A stretch of 64,000 nucleotides of DNA from QHXM01 sp963697975 (lineage in GTDB: Bacteria; Acidobacteriota; Blastocatellia; Pyrinomonadales; Pyrinomonadaceae), in NCBI GenBank assembly GCA_963697975.1, contig OY969111.1, positions 2,790,001 to 2,854,000 on the forward strand, given 5' to 3'. Under the pieces are notes generated by a model. It ran no database searches. It was given only the letters and a program-made list of their open reading frames with translations, and had not been told where the DNA came from. Position 1 is the stretch's first letter, and every line of letters begins with the position of its first letter. Positions 23,231 to 31,979 of this stretch are shown here, one piece after another. Made by a program: the position numbers and the translations under genes.

Positions 23231-26200
23231 ATGTCGGATCGCAAGAAAATCCTTGTCAGCAGCACCATCCTCGACCTGCCCGAGCACCGCGCAACAGTAT
23301 TGAACGCCTGTTTGCGACAGGGAATGTTCCCGCTCACGATAGAGTACCTGCCGGTCAGCGACAAGGACGCCGTTGAAGCCTGCCTTCAGATGGTTGATGA
23401 GGCGGATATTTACCTGGGTGTCTTCGCGTATCGCTACGGCTATGTCCCTTTGGGAAGAGAAATCTCTATTACCGAGATGGAATATAACCGCGCGGTCGAG
23501 CGTGATATCCCATGCCTGATTTTCATAATGGACGAAGGGCATCAGATTCGCGTCGCGGACGTGGATGTCGGCGAAGGCGCAGATAAACTGGAGAGGCTCA
23601 AGGAGAAAGTCAAGGCGCACCACATGGTCGCCACTTTCACTTCCGCAGAAGATTTAGGGGCTAAAATCCTTTATAGCCTCTCGGAATATCGCGACCAGTA
23701 CCCGACCGTTTTTCACTACAACACTCCTATCCCCACTCCGCCCGAAACGTACATCGCGCAACCTTATACGCTCTTGCAAACCAAATCTCTGGTCGGGCGG
23801 CAGGCAGAGTTGAATCTCCTCACAAGCTGGGTGGCGGGCACGAATCCCGACGCTTCTCAGGCGCGACTTTTCTGCATCGTCGCTATCGGCGGAATCGGTA
23901 AAAGCGCCCTGACCTGGAAATGGTTCAATGAAATTGCTCAACAAGAGATGAAGCCTCTGGCCGGTCGCATGTGGTGGAGTTTCTGCGAATCGGAGGCGTC
24001 GTTCGAGAACTTCGTTACCCGTGCGCTGGCTTATGTGATGGGCAAGAAGCTTGAAGAAGTGCAAAGGATTCCCGCGCCCGAACGCGAGTTACAACTACTC
24101 GCGGTTTTAGACCGTGAGCCGTACCTCATTACGCTCGACGGATTGGAGCGTCTGTTGATCGCTTATTCGCGTGTGAACATTGCACGCCTCTCCGATGAGG
24201 AACTTGACCAGCAAACAGGAAACCTCGATGCTCAAGTCACCGATTCGACTGAAAACGGGTCGCTCTTTCGAACCGTTAGCCAGCATCCTTTGCGTAAAAC
24301 GGTTGATCCACGCGCAGGTTCTTTCCTTCGTCGTTTAGCTGGTGTCAGCGCCTCTCGCATTCTCATCAGCACACGTCTCTACCCGGCGGATTTGCAGACA
24401 CACACGGGTCAACACATCCCCGGCAGCTATCCTTATCGTCTGGGCGGGTTGAGCGATGACGATGCGGTGAATCTCTGGCGCTCGTTTGACGTAACCGGCT
24501 CGCGCGAAGCCTTGCTGCCCATGTTCCATGCCTTTCAGAATCACGCGCTGCTCATTCAGGCTTTGGCCAACGAGGTGGCCAACTATCGCCGCGCGCCGGG
24601 CAACTTCGACCGCTGGCAAAAGGATCACCCCGGCTTTGATCCCTTCAACCTGTCGCGTGATCGGGAATCCAAGACACACTTGCTGACGTTCGCTTTGCGC
24701 GGATTGGATGAGGTCGCGCGCGAGGTTCTGGAAATCGTCGCCGCCTTCCGAATGCCGACGACTTACGACACCCTGACCGCTCTTCTCACTGGCAAAGAGA
24801 AGCTGTTCAAAGAAGAAACGCAACTGGTCACTGCTCTGGCCGGGCTGGAAGATCGCGGATTGCTGGGCTGGGATAAACGCGCCAATCGTTATGACCTCCA
24901 TCCGATTGTTCGCGGCGCAATCTGGAGCGCGCTGGATGAGAAGGAGAAACAGCGCATCTACGAAGTCATGCATGACTACTTCGCAGCAATTCCGACCGTC
25001 AAGATAAATCGCGTTAAAAGCCTCGAAGACCTGACCCCGACCATCGAACTCTATAATACTTTGATCGGCCTGCGGCGTTACAAAGAGGCTTCTGATTTAT
25101 TCTACGAACGCTTGAATCAGGTGACGCTCTTTCGGTTGAGCGCCCCGCGCCAGCGTGCCGAGCTTTTAGAGTTACTTTTCCCAAATGGTATTGAGGAGCC
25201 ACCCGGCCTGAGTGACCCTGAGGATCAAGCGTTTATTTTGAATGCGCTCGGGGCCACCTATCTGACGGGCGGGCAGCCGCGACGGGCCGCCTCTCTCTAT
25301 CGTCGCCATAATGAGATTCGCAAGGCTCTCGACGATCAGGATGATTTTTGTGTCGGTCTGGGCAACCTCTCGAACGCGCTACGTCAGTCCGGAAGCCTGC
25401 ACGAATCAGAGCTTATCGCACAGCAGGCGTTGGTTCTCGCCCGCGAGTTGAAGAATCAATTTCTCGAAGCGGTTAATCTCGGCTGGCTGGGAATATCGCT
25501 GGCCGTGCGGGGGATAACTTATCCCGGAGAGAAGGCGCTGCAACGATCCTTACGCATCTTCAAGAAACGCAGCCAGGCAGTGCCCGAAGAACTCAAAGAG
25601 AGACGCGATGCCCCGGCTGAAGCGACGGCCAATGCTTTCCTCGCACGCATCAGGTTGTGGAGTAATGATCCGGCGGCGGCGCGTCTTCTGATAGAGCGCG
25701 CGTGGCAACTGGTGAATGTCGAACACTATGAACGCTACGTCATCCTCATCACGCGCATGCGGGGCGCAGTCGCGCTGGCCTCAGACGACCGACTGACAGC
25801 GGAAGAGTATTTACATAAGTCTTTAGTTGACGCTCGTGCCGTCAATCTGGTGGTCGAAGAGATTTTGGCGTTAGTCGAACTTGCGGAACTCAGGTGGAAG
25901 CAGGGCGAAGTCAAGGCCGCGCGCGAATTGCTGGAGGACGTGTGGGAATTAGCCGAACGTGGTCCCTACCCGATCTTTCATGCCGACGCCTATAATCTCC
26001 TGGCGCAAATTGAGCGGGATGAGGATAACACGGCTGCGGCGGTTGAAGCGGCGACGAAGGCTTATCAATTGGCCTGGTGTGACGGCCCGCCCTTCGCTTA
26101 CCACTGGGGATTGCAAGTGGCTCGCAAACATCTGTCCGAACTGGGCGCGCCGGAACCGGAGATGCCGCCGTTTGATGAGTCGTCATTCAAGCCGATGACC

Positions 26201-26239
26201 GAGGTCGAGATTAACCCGCCGGACGAGTTTGGCGAGTAG
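23231..26239 (+). CDS. DUF4062-STAND NTPase with TPR-like sensor region
   Basis: 1002 residues, NLR-like plan. The N-terminal DUF4062 (SSTILDLPEHRATV, YLGVFAYRYGYVPLGREIS) is followed by an NB-ARC-type NTPase with Walker A AIGGIGKS at about 219-226, Walker B PYLITLDGLER and sensor SRILISTRLYP. A winged-helix-like part follows (ALAGLEDRGLLGWDKRANRY, DLHPIVRGAIW). The last 400 residues are helical repeats of TPR type (LGATYLTGGQPRRAASLYRR, AEAATKAYQLAW). Such proteins are signal-activated ATPases; several families serve in antiphage defence or programmed death, but this one has no proven role. It starts 42 bases after its shorter paralog, probably one operon. Confidence 0.88.
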   Translation: MSDRKKILVSSTILDLPEHRATVLNACLRQGMFPLTIEYLPVSDKDAVEACLQMVDEADIYLGVFAYRYGYVPLGREISITEMEYNRAVERDIPCLIFIMDEGHQIRVADVDVGEGADKLERLKEKVKAHHMVATFTSAEDLGAKILYSLSEYRDQYPTVFHYNTPIPTPPETYIAQPYTLLQTKSLVGRQAELNLLTSWVAGTNPDASQARLFCIVAIGGIGKSALTWKWFNEIAQQEMKPLAGRMWWSFCESEASFENFVTRALAYVMGKKLEEVQRIPAPERELQLLAVLDREPYLITLDGLERLLIAYSRVNIARLSDEELDQQTGNLDAQVTDSTENGSLFRTVSQHPLRKTVDPRAGSFLRRLAGVSASRILISTRLYPADLQTHTGQHIPGSYPYRLGGLSDDDAVNLWRSFDVTGSREALLPMFHAFQNHALLIQALANEVANYRRAPGNFDRWQKDHPGFDPFNLSRDRESKTHLLTFALRGLDEVAREVLEIVAAFRMPTTYDTLTALLTGKEKLFKEETQLVTALAGLEDRGLLGWDKRANRYDLHPIVRGAIWSALDEKEKQRIYEVMHDYFAAIPTVKINRVKSLEDLTPTIELYNTLIGLRRYKEASDLFYERLNQVTLFRLSAPRQRAELLELLFPNGIEEPPGLSDPEDQAFILNALGATYLTGGQPRRAASLYRRHNEIRKALDDQDDFCVGLGNLSNALRQSGSLHESELIAQQALVLARELKNQFLEAVNLGWLGISLAVRGITYPGEKALQRSLRIFKKRSQAVPEELKERRDAPAEATANAFLARIRLWSNDPAAARLLIERAWQLVNVEHYERYVILITRMRGAVALASDDRLTAEEYLHKSLVDARAVNLVVEEILALVELAELRWKQGEVKAARELLEDVWELAERGPYPIFHADAYNLLAQIERDEDNTAAAVEAATKAYQLAWCDGPPFAYHWGLQVARKHLSELGAPEPEMPPFDESSFKPMTEVEINPPDEFGE

Positions 26240-26339
26240 GAAAGCAGACCCGCCCATCTTTCGCCGCCGCCCTAACCTTCCCGACAACCAAACTTCTCTT
26301 TGCTTATGGGCAAGGAGAGTTCAACTGCCATTCAATCAA

Positions 26340-26741
26340 TCATGACAGAACCAAACTGGCCGGGCGTGGTGCGCCGCGCAGTTGAATGGGAGGCTGCGGC
26401 GCGCAGCAGACTTTGACGAAGCGCTCGCGGTCGCGTTGCATCTCCGCGTCTTCTTTCAACCACTCGCGCACCTCTTTGAAAATCCGCGCGGCGTGCGGGT
26501 CGGGCGGCTCGACGATGCGGTAGTGCATCCATTTGCCTTCGCGCCTCGCCTCGACGACGCCAGCGCGCCGTAGATAAGCCAGATGACGGGAAATCTTCGG
26601 CTGGTTGGTTCTAAGGACTTCGACGAAGAAGCAGACGCAGACCTCGTCCGTGCCCATCAGGTTCAAGAGCCGCAGCCGCGTGTGATCGGCCAGCGCGCGG
26701 AAGAACAACAACTCGTCGCCAAAACTCTTCGATCTACTCAT
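26340..26741 (-). CDS. arsR: ArsR-family arsenic-responsive repressor
   Basis: 133 residues. It has the winged-helix ArsR fold: LADHTRLRLLNLMGTDEVCVCFF, then QPKISRHLAYLRRAGVVEARREGKWMHYR. The ECVCF-like motif (EVCVC) at the start of the DNA-binding helix is the metalloid-binding cysteine pair of ArsR type 1 repressors, with further Cys near the C-terminus (VCC). It is divergent from the arsenic genes at 26860, with the promoter and a palindromic operator between them, so it probably represses them and itself until arsenite binds. Confidence 0.9.
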   Translation of the reverse strand: MSRSKSFGDELLFFRALADHTRLRLLNLMGTDEVCVCFFVEVLRTNQPKISRHLAYLRRAGVVEARREGKWMHYRIVEPPDPHAARIFKEVREWLKEDAEMQRDRERFVKVCCAPQPPIQLRGAPRPASLVLS

Positions 26742-26775
26742 GGAAACATTTTAGCACAGGGCGAACAAATATGCC

Positions 26776-26804
26776 TTGACAGATATGTCTGGCGGGCGTA
26801 TGCT
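26776..26804 (+). promoter_or_regulatory. promoter of the arsenic operon
   Basis: TTGACA (26776-26781), 17-bp spacer, TATGCT (26799-26804). The operator palindrome starts six bases downstream, overlapping the expected transcription start. Confidence 0.8.
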
Positions 26805-26809
26805 CCGCT

Positions 26810-26831
26810 CATATTCGCCAAAACGAATATG
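26810..26831. promoter_or_regulatory. putative ArsR operator
   Basis: CATATTCG, six bases, CGAATATG: a perfect 8-bp inverted repeat at the transcription start of the arsenic operon, the usual position and form of ArsR/SmtB operators. Confidence 0.7.
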
Positions 26832-26859
26832 AAATCTAATCGGTTTTGAGGAGATTGAG

Positions 26860-27426
26860 ATGGAGAAAGCTGAGACAAAGCGTGTGCAGGCGCTCAAGGC
26901 GCATCTGGCGCTGAATGTGAAAAATGTGGAGCGCAGCACGGAGTTTTACAAAAAGATGCTGGGGATTGAGCCGAGCAAGGTGCGCGCAGGGTACGCGAAG
27001 TTCAATGTCGAGAATCCGCCGCTCAATTTGACGCTCAACGAAGTTGCGTTCAAAGAGCGCGGCGCGCTCTCGCATCTGGGGATTCAGGTAGCGTCAACAG
27101 ATGATGTGCTGACGATGCGTGAGAAATGGGCGAACAGTGGACTCGTCACACGCGACGAGATGCAGACCAATTGCTGCTACGCGCTTCAGGACAAGACGTG
27201 GGTGCATGACCCGGACGGCAATGAATGGGAAGTCTTCGTGGTGCTGGAAGACAATCTGACAGAGACGGCGGCGTGTTGCGGGACGGCTCAGGCCACCGAG
27301 AGCGATGCTCAATCGTCCGCCTCCTGCGCTACTACGGATGCGTCCGCATCTCCGGCTACCGAAGCCGCTTCATGTTGCGGAGGGCAGCAGCCACAGGCAA
27401 TTGAGATCGGCGCGTTGCAGCGATAA
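26860..27426 (+). CDS. arsI: ArsI-like VOC dioxygenase (organoarsenical C-As lyase family)
   Basis: 188 residues; a glyoxalase/VOC fold. HLALNVKNVERSTEFYKKML opens the domain, TNCCYALQDKTWVHDPDGNE contains the vicinal Cys pair and the metal-binding region characteristic of ArsI/CadI proteins, and HLGIQV gives another metal His. ArsI cleaves methyl groups from trivalent organoarsenicals using Fe(II) and O2. A 50-residue Ser/Ala/Thr tail with two further CC pairs (AACCG, ASCCGG) is added and may bind metalloid. It is the first gene of the operon. Confidence 0.85.
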   Translation: MEKAETKRVQALKAHLALNVKNVERSTEFYKKMLGIEPSKVRAGYAKFNVENPPLNLTLNEVAFKERGALSHLGIQVASTDDVLTMREKWANSGLVTRDEMQTNCCYALQDKTWVHDPDGNEWEVFVVLEDNLTETAACCGTAQATESDAQSSASCATTDASASPATEAASCCGGQQPQAIEIGALQR

Positions 27427-27427
27427 G

Positions 27428-28183
27428 ATGCAGTTAACGTCTTTGAAGCGAAACCGTGAGCAATCAACGCTCATGCGGCGCGCAACTGCCGAAGCGTTGG
27501 GCACAACGATGCTGCTGGCGGCGGTCGTTGGCTCAGGCATCATGGGAGAGCGGCTGGCTGGTGGCAACGTGGGCATTACTTTACTCGCCAACACGATTGC
27601 CACCGGCGCGGCGCTCGCGGCGTTGATTCTCACGTTCGGGCCAATTTCGGGGGCGCACTTCAACCCGGCGGTAACGCTTTGTGATGCTTCGCAGGGTGGG
27701 CTTGCCTGGACGGATGTGCCTGCCTACATCGGCGCGCAACTCTTGGGAGCGTTCATTGGTGTGGCCTGTGCCAACGTGATGTTCGAGTTGCCCGTCTTCT
27801 TCGCCTCGCGTCACGGGCGTGCTGGCACGGCTCAACTGTTCAGCGAGTTCGTCGCCACTTTCGGATTGCTGGCGGTGATCTGGGGATGCGCTAGGCGGCA
27901 GCGAGCGGCAGTTGTTCCTTTCGCCGTTGCCGCGTATATCATAGCGGCCTACTGGTTCACAGCCTCAACGTCGTTTGCCAATCCTGCTGTGACTTTGGCG
28001 CGTTCGATGAGTGATACTTTTGCCGGAATCCGCCCGGCGGATGTGCCCGGCTTCATCATTGTGCAACTTGCAGGAGCAGCGGCGGCGACCACGCTCTTTC
28101 GCTGGCTCGTTCCTGAGCTACCGAAAAACGCGTCGGCGGTCATCGTGCCGCATGATGGAAGGGAAGAGACGAATGAGCGATAA
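27428..28183 (+). CDS. aqpS: MIP-family channel (AqpS-like aquaglyceroporin)
   Basis: 251 residues from ATG 27428, one base after the arsI stop. Six hydrophobic segments and the two half-helix motifs HFNPAVTL and SFANPAVTLARS mark the major intrinsic protein family. In Sinorhizobium meliloti, AqpS in an ars operon lets arsenite formed by ArsC leave the cell down its gradient; the same role is inferred from context, since no ArsB or Acr3 pump is encoded here. Its end overlaps arsC by 11 bases. Confidence 0.87.
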   Translation: MQLTSLKRNREQSTLMRRATAEALGTTMLLAAVVGSGIMGERLAGGNVGITLLANTIATGAALAALILTFGPISGAHFNPAVTLCDASQGGLAWTDVPAYIGAQLLGAFIGVACANVMFELPVFFASRHGRAGTAQLFSEFVATFGLLAVIWGCARRQRAAVVPFAVAAYIIAAYWFTASTSFANPAVTLARSMSDTFAGIRPADVPGFIIVQLAGAAAATTLFRWLVPELPKNASAVIVPHDGREETNER

Positions 28184-28616
28184 AAAGCGTGTGTTGATTC
28201 TCTGCACCGGAAACTCCGCGCGCAGCCAGATGGCCGAGGGGCTGCTGCGTCAGATCGCGGGCGACCGCTTTGAAGTAGAGAGCGCGGGCGTCGAGCCGAG
28301 TCATGTCAGACCGCAGGCCATCGAAGCTATGCGGGAGATCGGCATTGATATTTCCGGCCAACACTCAAAGTCTGTGGACGAGTTTTCAGGGCAGGAGTTT
28401 GCTTACGTGATTACCGTCTGCGATAACGCGAACGAGCGGTGTCCAGTGTTTCCGGGAAAGACCGAACGCATCCACTGGAGCTTTGACGACCCGGCAGCCG
28501 TCGAAGGAGATAAAGCTGCACGTCTCGCCGTCTTTCGTCGCGTGCGGGATGAAATAGAGAGTCGCTTGCGCGAGTTTAGCAGTAAGAAGCCTCGTCAGGG
28601 GCACGTGGGAATTTAG
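28173..28616 (+). CDS. arsC: arsenate reductase (low-MW phosphatase/thioredoxin type)
   Basis: 147 residues from ATG 28173. The P-loop ILCTGNSARSQMAEGL carries the catalytic Cys and Arg of the LMW-PTP fold; TVCDNANERCPVFPG holds the two further cysteines of thioredoxin-coupled ArsC. HWSFDDPAAVEG is also typical. It reduces arsenate to arsenite, the substrate for the channel encoded just upstream. The start overlaps the aquaporin gene, so translation is coupled. Confidence 0.94.
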   Translation: MSDKKRVLILCTGNSARSQMAEGLLRQIAGDRFEVESAGVEPSHVRPQAIEAMREIGIDISGQHSKSVDEFSGQEFAYVITVCDNANERCPVFPGKTERIHWSFDDPAAVEGDKAARLAVFRRVRDEIESRLREFSSKKPRQGHVGI

Positions 28617-28656
28617 CCCGGCGATTTATCGCCAGGGAACAGTGCGGCGATAAAAC

Positions 28657-28722
28657 CTGAGTCCCGCCGGGACGACTGAAATGGAGAGCCACATCCGTTT
28701 CAGTCGTCCCGGCGGGACTCAG
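28657..28722. repeat. palindromic dispersed-type repeat after the arsenic operon
   Basis: CTGAGTCCCGCCGGGACGAC continues into TGAAA, and the exact inverse follows after a 16-base loop (TTTCAGTCGTCCCGGCGGGA, then CTCAG). A 25-bp perfect stem. It lies downstream of arsC, facing the convergent Spy-like gene, so it may also terminate transcription. A second small inverted repeat GGCGAT/ATCGCC precedes it. Confidence 0.8.
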
Positions 28723-28824
28723 TTCTTATTTCCCCGATTTTATTCCCGGCCACGATGGCTGGGCTAATAGCAATCGTCCCTGACAGAGACTCCTTTGAGC
28801 TTCAAATTAAAGTTGCTCTGGTTT

Positions 28825-29346
28825 CTACTGGTCGTCGTCGTTGTTCTGCTGGTTCATCCCACGACCGCGCCGCTCCTGATGACGGGCTTTGCGCTCTTTC
28901 ACCAGTTGCTCAAGCTGCGTGCGTTGCTCCTCTGTCAAAATGTTCAGCATCTCCTGACGCATACCCCTCATGGCCTGACCCATCTCGCCGCGCAGCGCCT
29001 GCATGCGAGCTTCCGTGTCGGCGCTCCATGAACCCTGAGAGCTTTCGTACAGGCGGCGCATCTCTTCGCGTTGAGACTTGATGCTGGATTCAAATCGCTC
29101 GTCGATGGCGCGTAGCTGCTGTCGCTGAGCGTCCGTCAGATTGAGTTGGCCTATCAGCCTTAAAACTCCGCCAGGACCCCTTTTGCCCATGCCGGGACGA
29201 CTGCCCCTCCAGCGCCCCTGCCCCTCTTGCTGCTGCCCGTTATCCTGCGTGACAGGCGCAGGCCGTTGCGCGAAGGCGACGGCGCTTAAGGCGAAGATAA
29301 GGCCGAGCGTCAGGCTGGTTAAGGTTAGTTTTCTTCGTAAAGACAT
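28825..29346 (-). CDS. Spy/CpxP-family periplasmic LTXXQ protein
   Basis: 173 residues. The signal peptide is LTLTSLTLGLIFALSAVAFA. The mature, helix-rich protein has the two LTXXQ-type motifs, LNLTDAQRQQLRAI and LNILTEEQRTQLEQL, that define Spy/CpxP chaperone-like proteins of the periplasm. It has Arg/Gln/Gly-rich ends. Its likely role is binding unfolded envelope proteins or metal stress response. It stands alone, convergent to the arsenic operon. Confidence 0.85.
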   Translation of the reverse strand: MSLRRKLTLTSLTLGLIFALSAVAFAQRPAPVTQDNGQQQEGQGRWRGSRPGMGKRGPGGVLRLIGQLNLTDAQRQQLRAIDERFESSIKSQREEMRRLYESSQGSWSADTEARMQALRGEMGQAMRGMRQEMLNILTEEQRTQLEQLVKERKARHQERRGRGMNQQNNDDDQ

Positions 29347-29538
29347 CGTTTCTCGCTGCTCCTTGAATAAATGTTTGATTGATTATTTGTCGCGCCGCCT
29401 CTGGCTATTCCGCTAGAAGCCAGGCGCTTGTCCTGTGAGGTTTCTGCCGCCTCATTTCTTTAGACGCCCGCTTTACGCCTCCGGTCTGAAATTTGTCTCG
29501 CGCCATCTTCAACAAATGAGTGGTTAAGCAAAACGACA

Positions 29539-29568
29539 TTGACTCCTTTCGTGTGTTGGGTGTATAAA
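29539..29568 (+). promoter_or_regulatory. candidate promoter upstream of dxs
   Basis: TTGACT (29539-29544), 18-bp spacer, TATAAA (29563-29568). It leaves a leader of about 150 bases with two small hairpins (CTTTGC-ATA-GCAAAG and ATGG-CAAAA-CCAT); no known riboswitch was recognised. The rest of the 29347-29723 gap shows no gene. Confidence 0.6.
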
Positions 29569-29723
29569 GCACTTTGCATAGCAAAGCAATCGCGGGAATG
29601 CCGAGCATGTTGGAAGGAAAGCTTGAGCGGGTTAAGGTGTGGACTGGCAAAGCCGCAAGTGAATTATGAAATGGAGCGTGAGATGGCAAAACCATGCTTC
29701 CCGCGTTACAATAAGCGACCAGA

Positions 29724-31646
29724 ATGAAACTCTTACAAAGCATCAACTCGCCGTCGGATTTGCGTCGGCTCGCGCCTCAACAATTGCAGGCCGTTGCCGA
29801 TGAGATTCGCCAGTACATTTTGGAAACGATGTCGCGCATCGGCGGTCACACGGGCGCTTCCTTAGGCGCGGTCGAACTTGCTGTGGCGCTCCATTATGCT
29901 TTTGACACGCCAACGGATCGCATCGTCTGGGACGTGGGCCACCAGGCTTACGCTCATAAAATTCTGACGGGGCGGCGCGATCAGTTGTCGACAATTAAGC
30001 AGTACGGGGGCTTGAGTCCATTTCTCCGGCGCGACGAATCCGAATACGACACGTTCGGCGCGGGGCACGCTTCGACTTCTATTTCGGCGGCCTTAGGGAT
30101 GGCGATTGCGCGTGATCGCAAAGGCGAGAATCATCACGTCTGCGCCATCATCGGCGATGCTTCATTGGCGGGCGGGATGGCGATGGAGGCGATCAATCAG
30201 GCTGGACACTTGAAGACGCGCTTGATCGTGCTCTTAAACGACAACGAGATGTCGATTGCGCCTGCGGTCGGCGCGCTCACGGGCTATCTCAATCGCCTGC
30301 GTGAGGCACAAGGGTATCACCGCTTCAAAGACGAAGTGGGGGAAACCTTGCTCTCGATTCCGGCGTTGGGTGCGCGTCTGCATCACGCGGCCAAGACGGT
30401 CAAGGACGCGCTCGCGGCGGCAGTTCTACCGGGCGCGCTCACCAGCGAGCTTGGCTTCAAGTATATCGGCTATGTTGACGGGCACAACCCGCGCTCTCTG
30501 GTCGCCGCTCTTCGCGAGGCGCAGCAGATCAAGGATGGCCCAGTCATCGTTCACGCCCTGACGACCAAAGGCAAAGGCTTTCCGGCCTCCGAGAAAAATT
30601 ACTACGCCTGGCACGCGACCGGCCCGTTCGAGCTTAAAACCGGCCAGCCCATCAAGTCTTCATCGAAAGCTCCGACCTACACGGCTGTCTTCGGCGAAAC
30701 GATGTGCGAGTTGATGGCGAAGGATGACCGCGTGGTCGCGTTGACGGCGGCGATGCCGGACGGAACGGGCGTGGACAAGATTCTCGAAAAGTTTCCTGAG
30801 CGCGCCTTCGATGTCGGCATCGCGGAGCAGCACGCCGTCACGTTTTCGGGCGGCATGGCGTGCGAAGGCTTGAAGCCGGTCGCGGCCATCTATTCGACGT
30901 TCCTGCAACGCGGCTTCGATCAGGTGATGCACGACATCTGCATCCAGAATCTGGATGTCACGTTTGCGCTTGATCGCGGCGGCGTGGCCGGACCCGATGG
31001 GCCAACGCATCACGGGCTTCTTGACATAGCTTATCTCAGGCCGATGCCGAACATGATATTGATGGCTCCGAAGGATGAAGGCGAGTTGCGCGACATGCTC
31101 CTGACGGCCATAGAGCATCCGGGGCCTGCGGCTTTGCGCTACCCGCGCGGCAACGGTATAGGCTGCGACATCAGCCGCGAGCCGCAGCTTCTGGAAATAG
31201 GTAAGGGAGAAATCCTGCGCGATGGTGGCAATGATGTGGCCGTTGTCGCTTACGGCTCGATGGTGCATCCGTCGCTCGCGGCGGCTGAGAATCTGGCGAA
31301 AGACGGAATCGAAACGACAATCGTCAACGCGCGCTTCGTCAAGCCGCTTGATGCAGAACTCCTGCTTGCGCTCGCACGCACGAAGCGCCTGATCGTCACC
31401 ATCGAAGAAGCTTATCTCGCGGGCGGCTTCGGCTCAGCCGTGATGGAGCTGTTGGAAGAGAACGGCCTGCTCGATCAGGTCAGGGTCGTGCGGATGGGCA
31501 TTCCAGACCGCCTCGTCACTCACGGCGACGCAAAGCTCTTGCTTGCCAAGTACGGACTTGACGCTGACGGAATCTACACGCGCGTCAAGGAGAGCGTAGA
31601 GGTTCTGGAAGATCGCCGCGCCAAAAGACAAAAAGTGAGAAGCTGA
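29724..31646 (+). CDS. dxs: 1-deoxy-D-xylulose-5-phosphate synthase
   Basis: 640 residues, full length. A thiamine-diphosphate enzyme joining pyruvate and glyceraldehyde 3-phosphate, the first step of the MEP isoprenoid pathway. Seen: GGHTGASLGAVELAVALHYA, IVWDVGHQAYAHKILTGR, GAGHASTSISAALGMA, the ThDP site GDASLAGGMAMEAIN followed by LNDNEMSI, and the transketolase-like half DVGIAEQHAVTFSGGMA. It is cytosolic. The C-terminus (RRAKRQKVRS) runs up to a heptad hairpin. Confidence 0.97.
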   Translation: MKLLQSINSPSDLRRLAPQQLQAVADEIRQYILETMSRIGGHTGASLGAVELAVALHYAFDTPTDRIVWDVGHQAYAHKILTGRRDQLSTIKQYGGLSPFLRRDESEYDTFGAGHASTSISAALGMAIARDRKGENHHVCAIIGDASLAGGMAMEAINQAGHLKTRLIVLLNDNEMSIAPAVGALTGYLNRLREAQGYHRFKDEVGETLLSIPALGARLHHAAKTVKDALAAAVLPGALTSELGFKYIGYVDGHNPRSLVAALREAQQIKDGPVIVHALTTKGKGFPASEKNYYAWHATGPFELKTGQPIKSSSKAPTYTAVFGETMCELMAKDDRVVALTAAMPDGTGVDKILEKFPERAFDVGIAEQHAVTFSGGMACEGLKPVAAIYSTFLQRGFDQVMHDICIQNLDVTFALDRGGVAGPDGPTHHGLLDIAYLRPMPNMILMAPKDEGELRDMLLTAIEHPGPAALRYPRGNGIGCDISREPQLLEIGKGEILRDGGNDVAVVAYGSMVHPSLAAAENLAKDGIETTIVNARFVKPLDAELLLALARTKRLIVTIEEAYLAGGFGSAVMELLEENGLLDQVRVVRMGIPDRLVTHGDAKLLLAKYGLDADGIYTRVKESVEVLEDRRAKRQKVRS

Positions 31647-31648
31647 AA

Positions 31649-31749
31649 ACAGAAGACAGAATTCAGGAGTCAGGAGACAGAATAAAAACAAGAGCGGTTC
31701 TTCAGCCTCTTCATTCTGTCTCCTGACTTCTGTCTTCTGACTCCTGCTT
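31649..31749. repeat. heptad-repeat hairpin, CAGGAGT family
   Basis: Left arm with CAGAAGA, CAGGAGT, CAGGAGA units; right arm inverse (TCTCCTGACTTCTGTCTTCT). The loop AAAACAAGAGCGG...CAGCCTCTTCATTCTG is shared with the hairpin at 47029-47137. Confidence 0.8.
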
Positions 31750-31979
31750 TTGCACTATATCGTTCATTTTTGGGGCAGCAAGCGGACGCAATCGGGCGCA
31801 TTTGCATCAAAGCTGGCGGGTTTAGAGTGGGTTTTCAACAATTAGCCTTTTGTTAAAGTTCACCACCTTCGTGGCCTCGATTTTGCAATTGAAATTAACT
31901 GAAAGCCCCCAATAATTTATTTGCAGCGAATTCGGACGGCGAGATCATCGAATTTAAGTCCACCTTAAGAACAAAGAAT

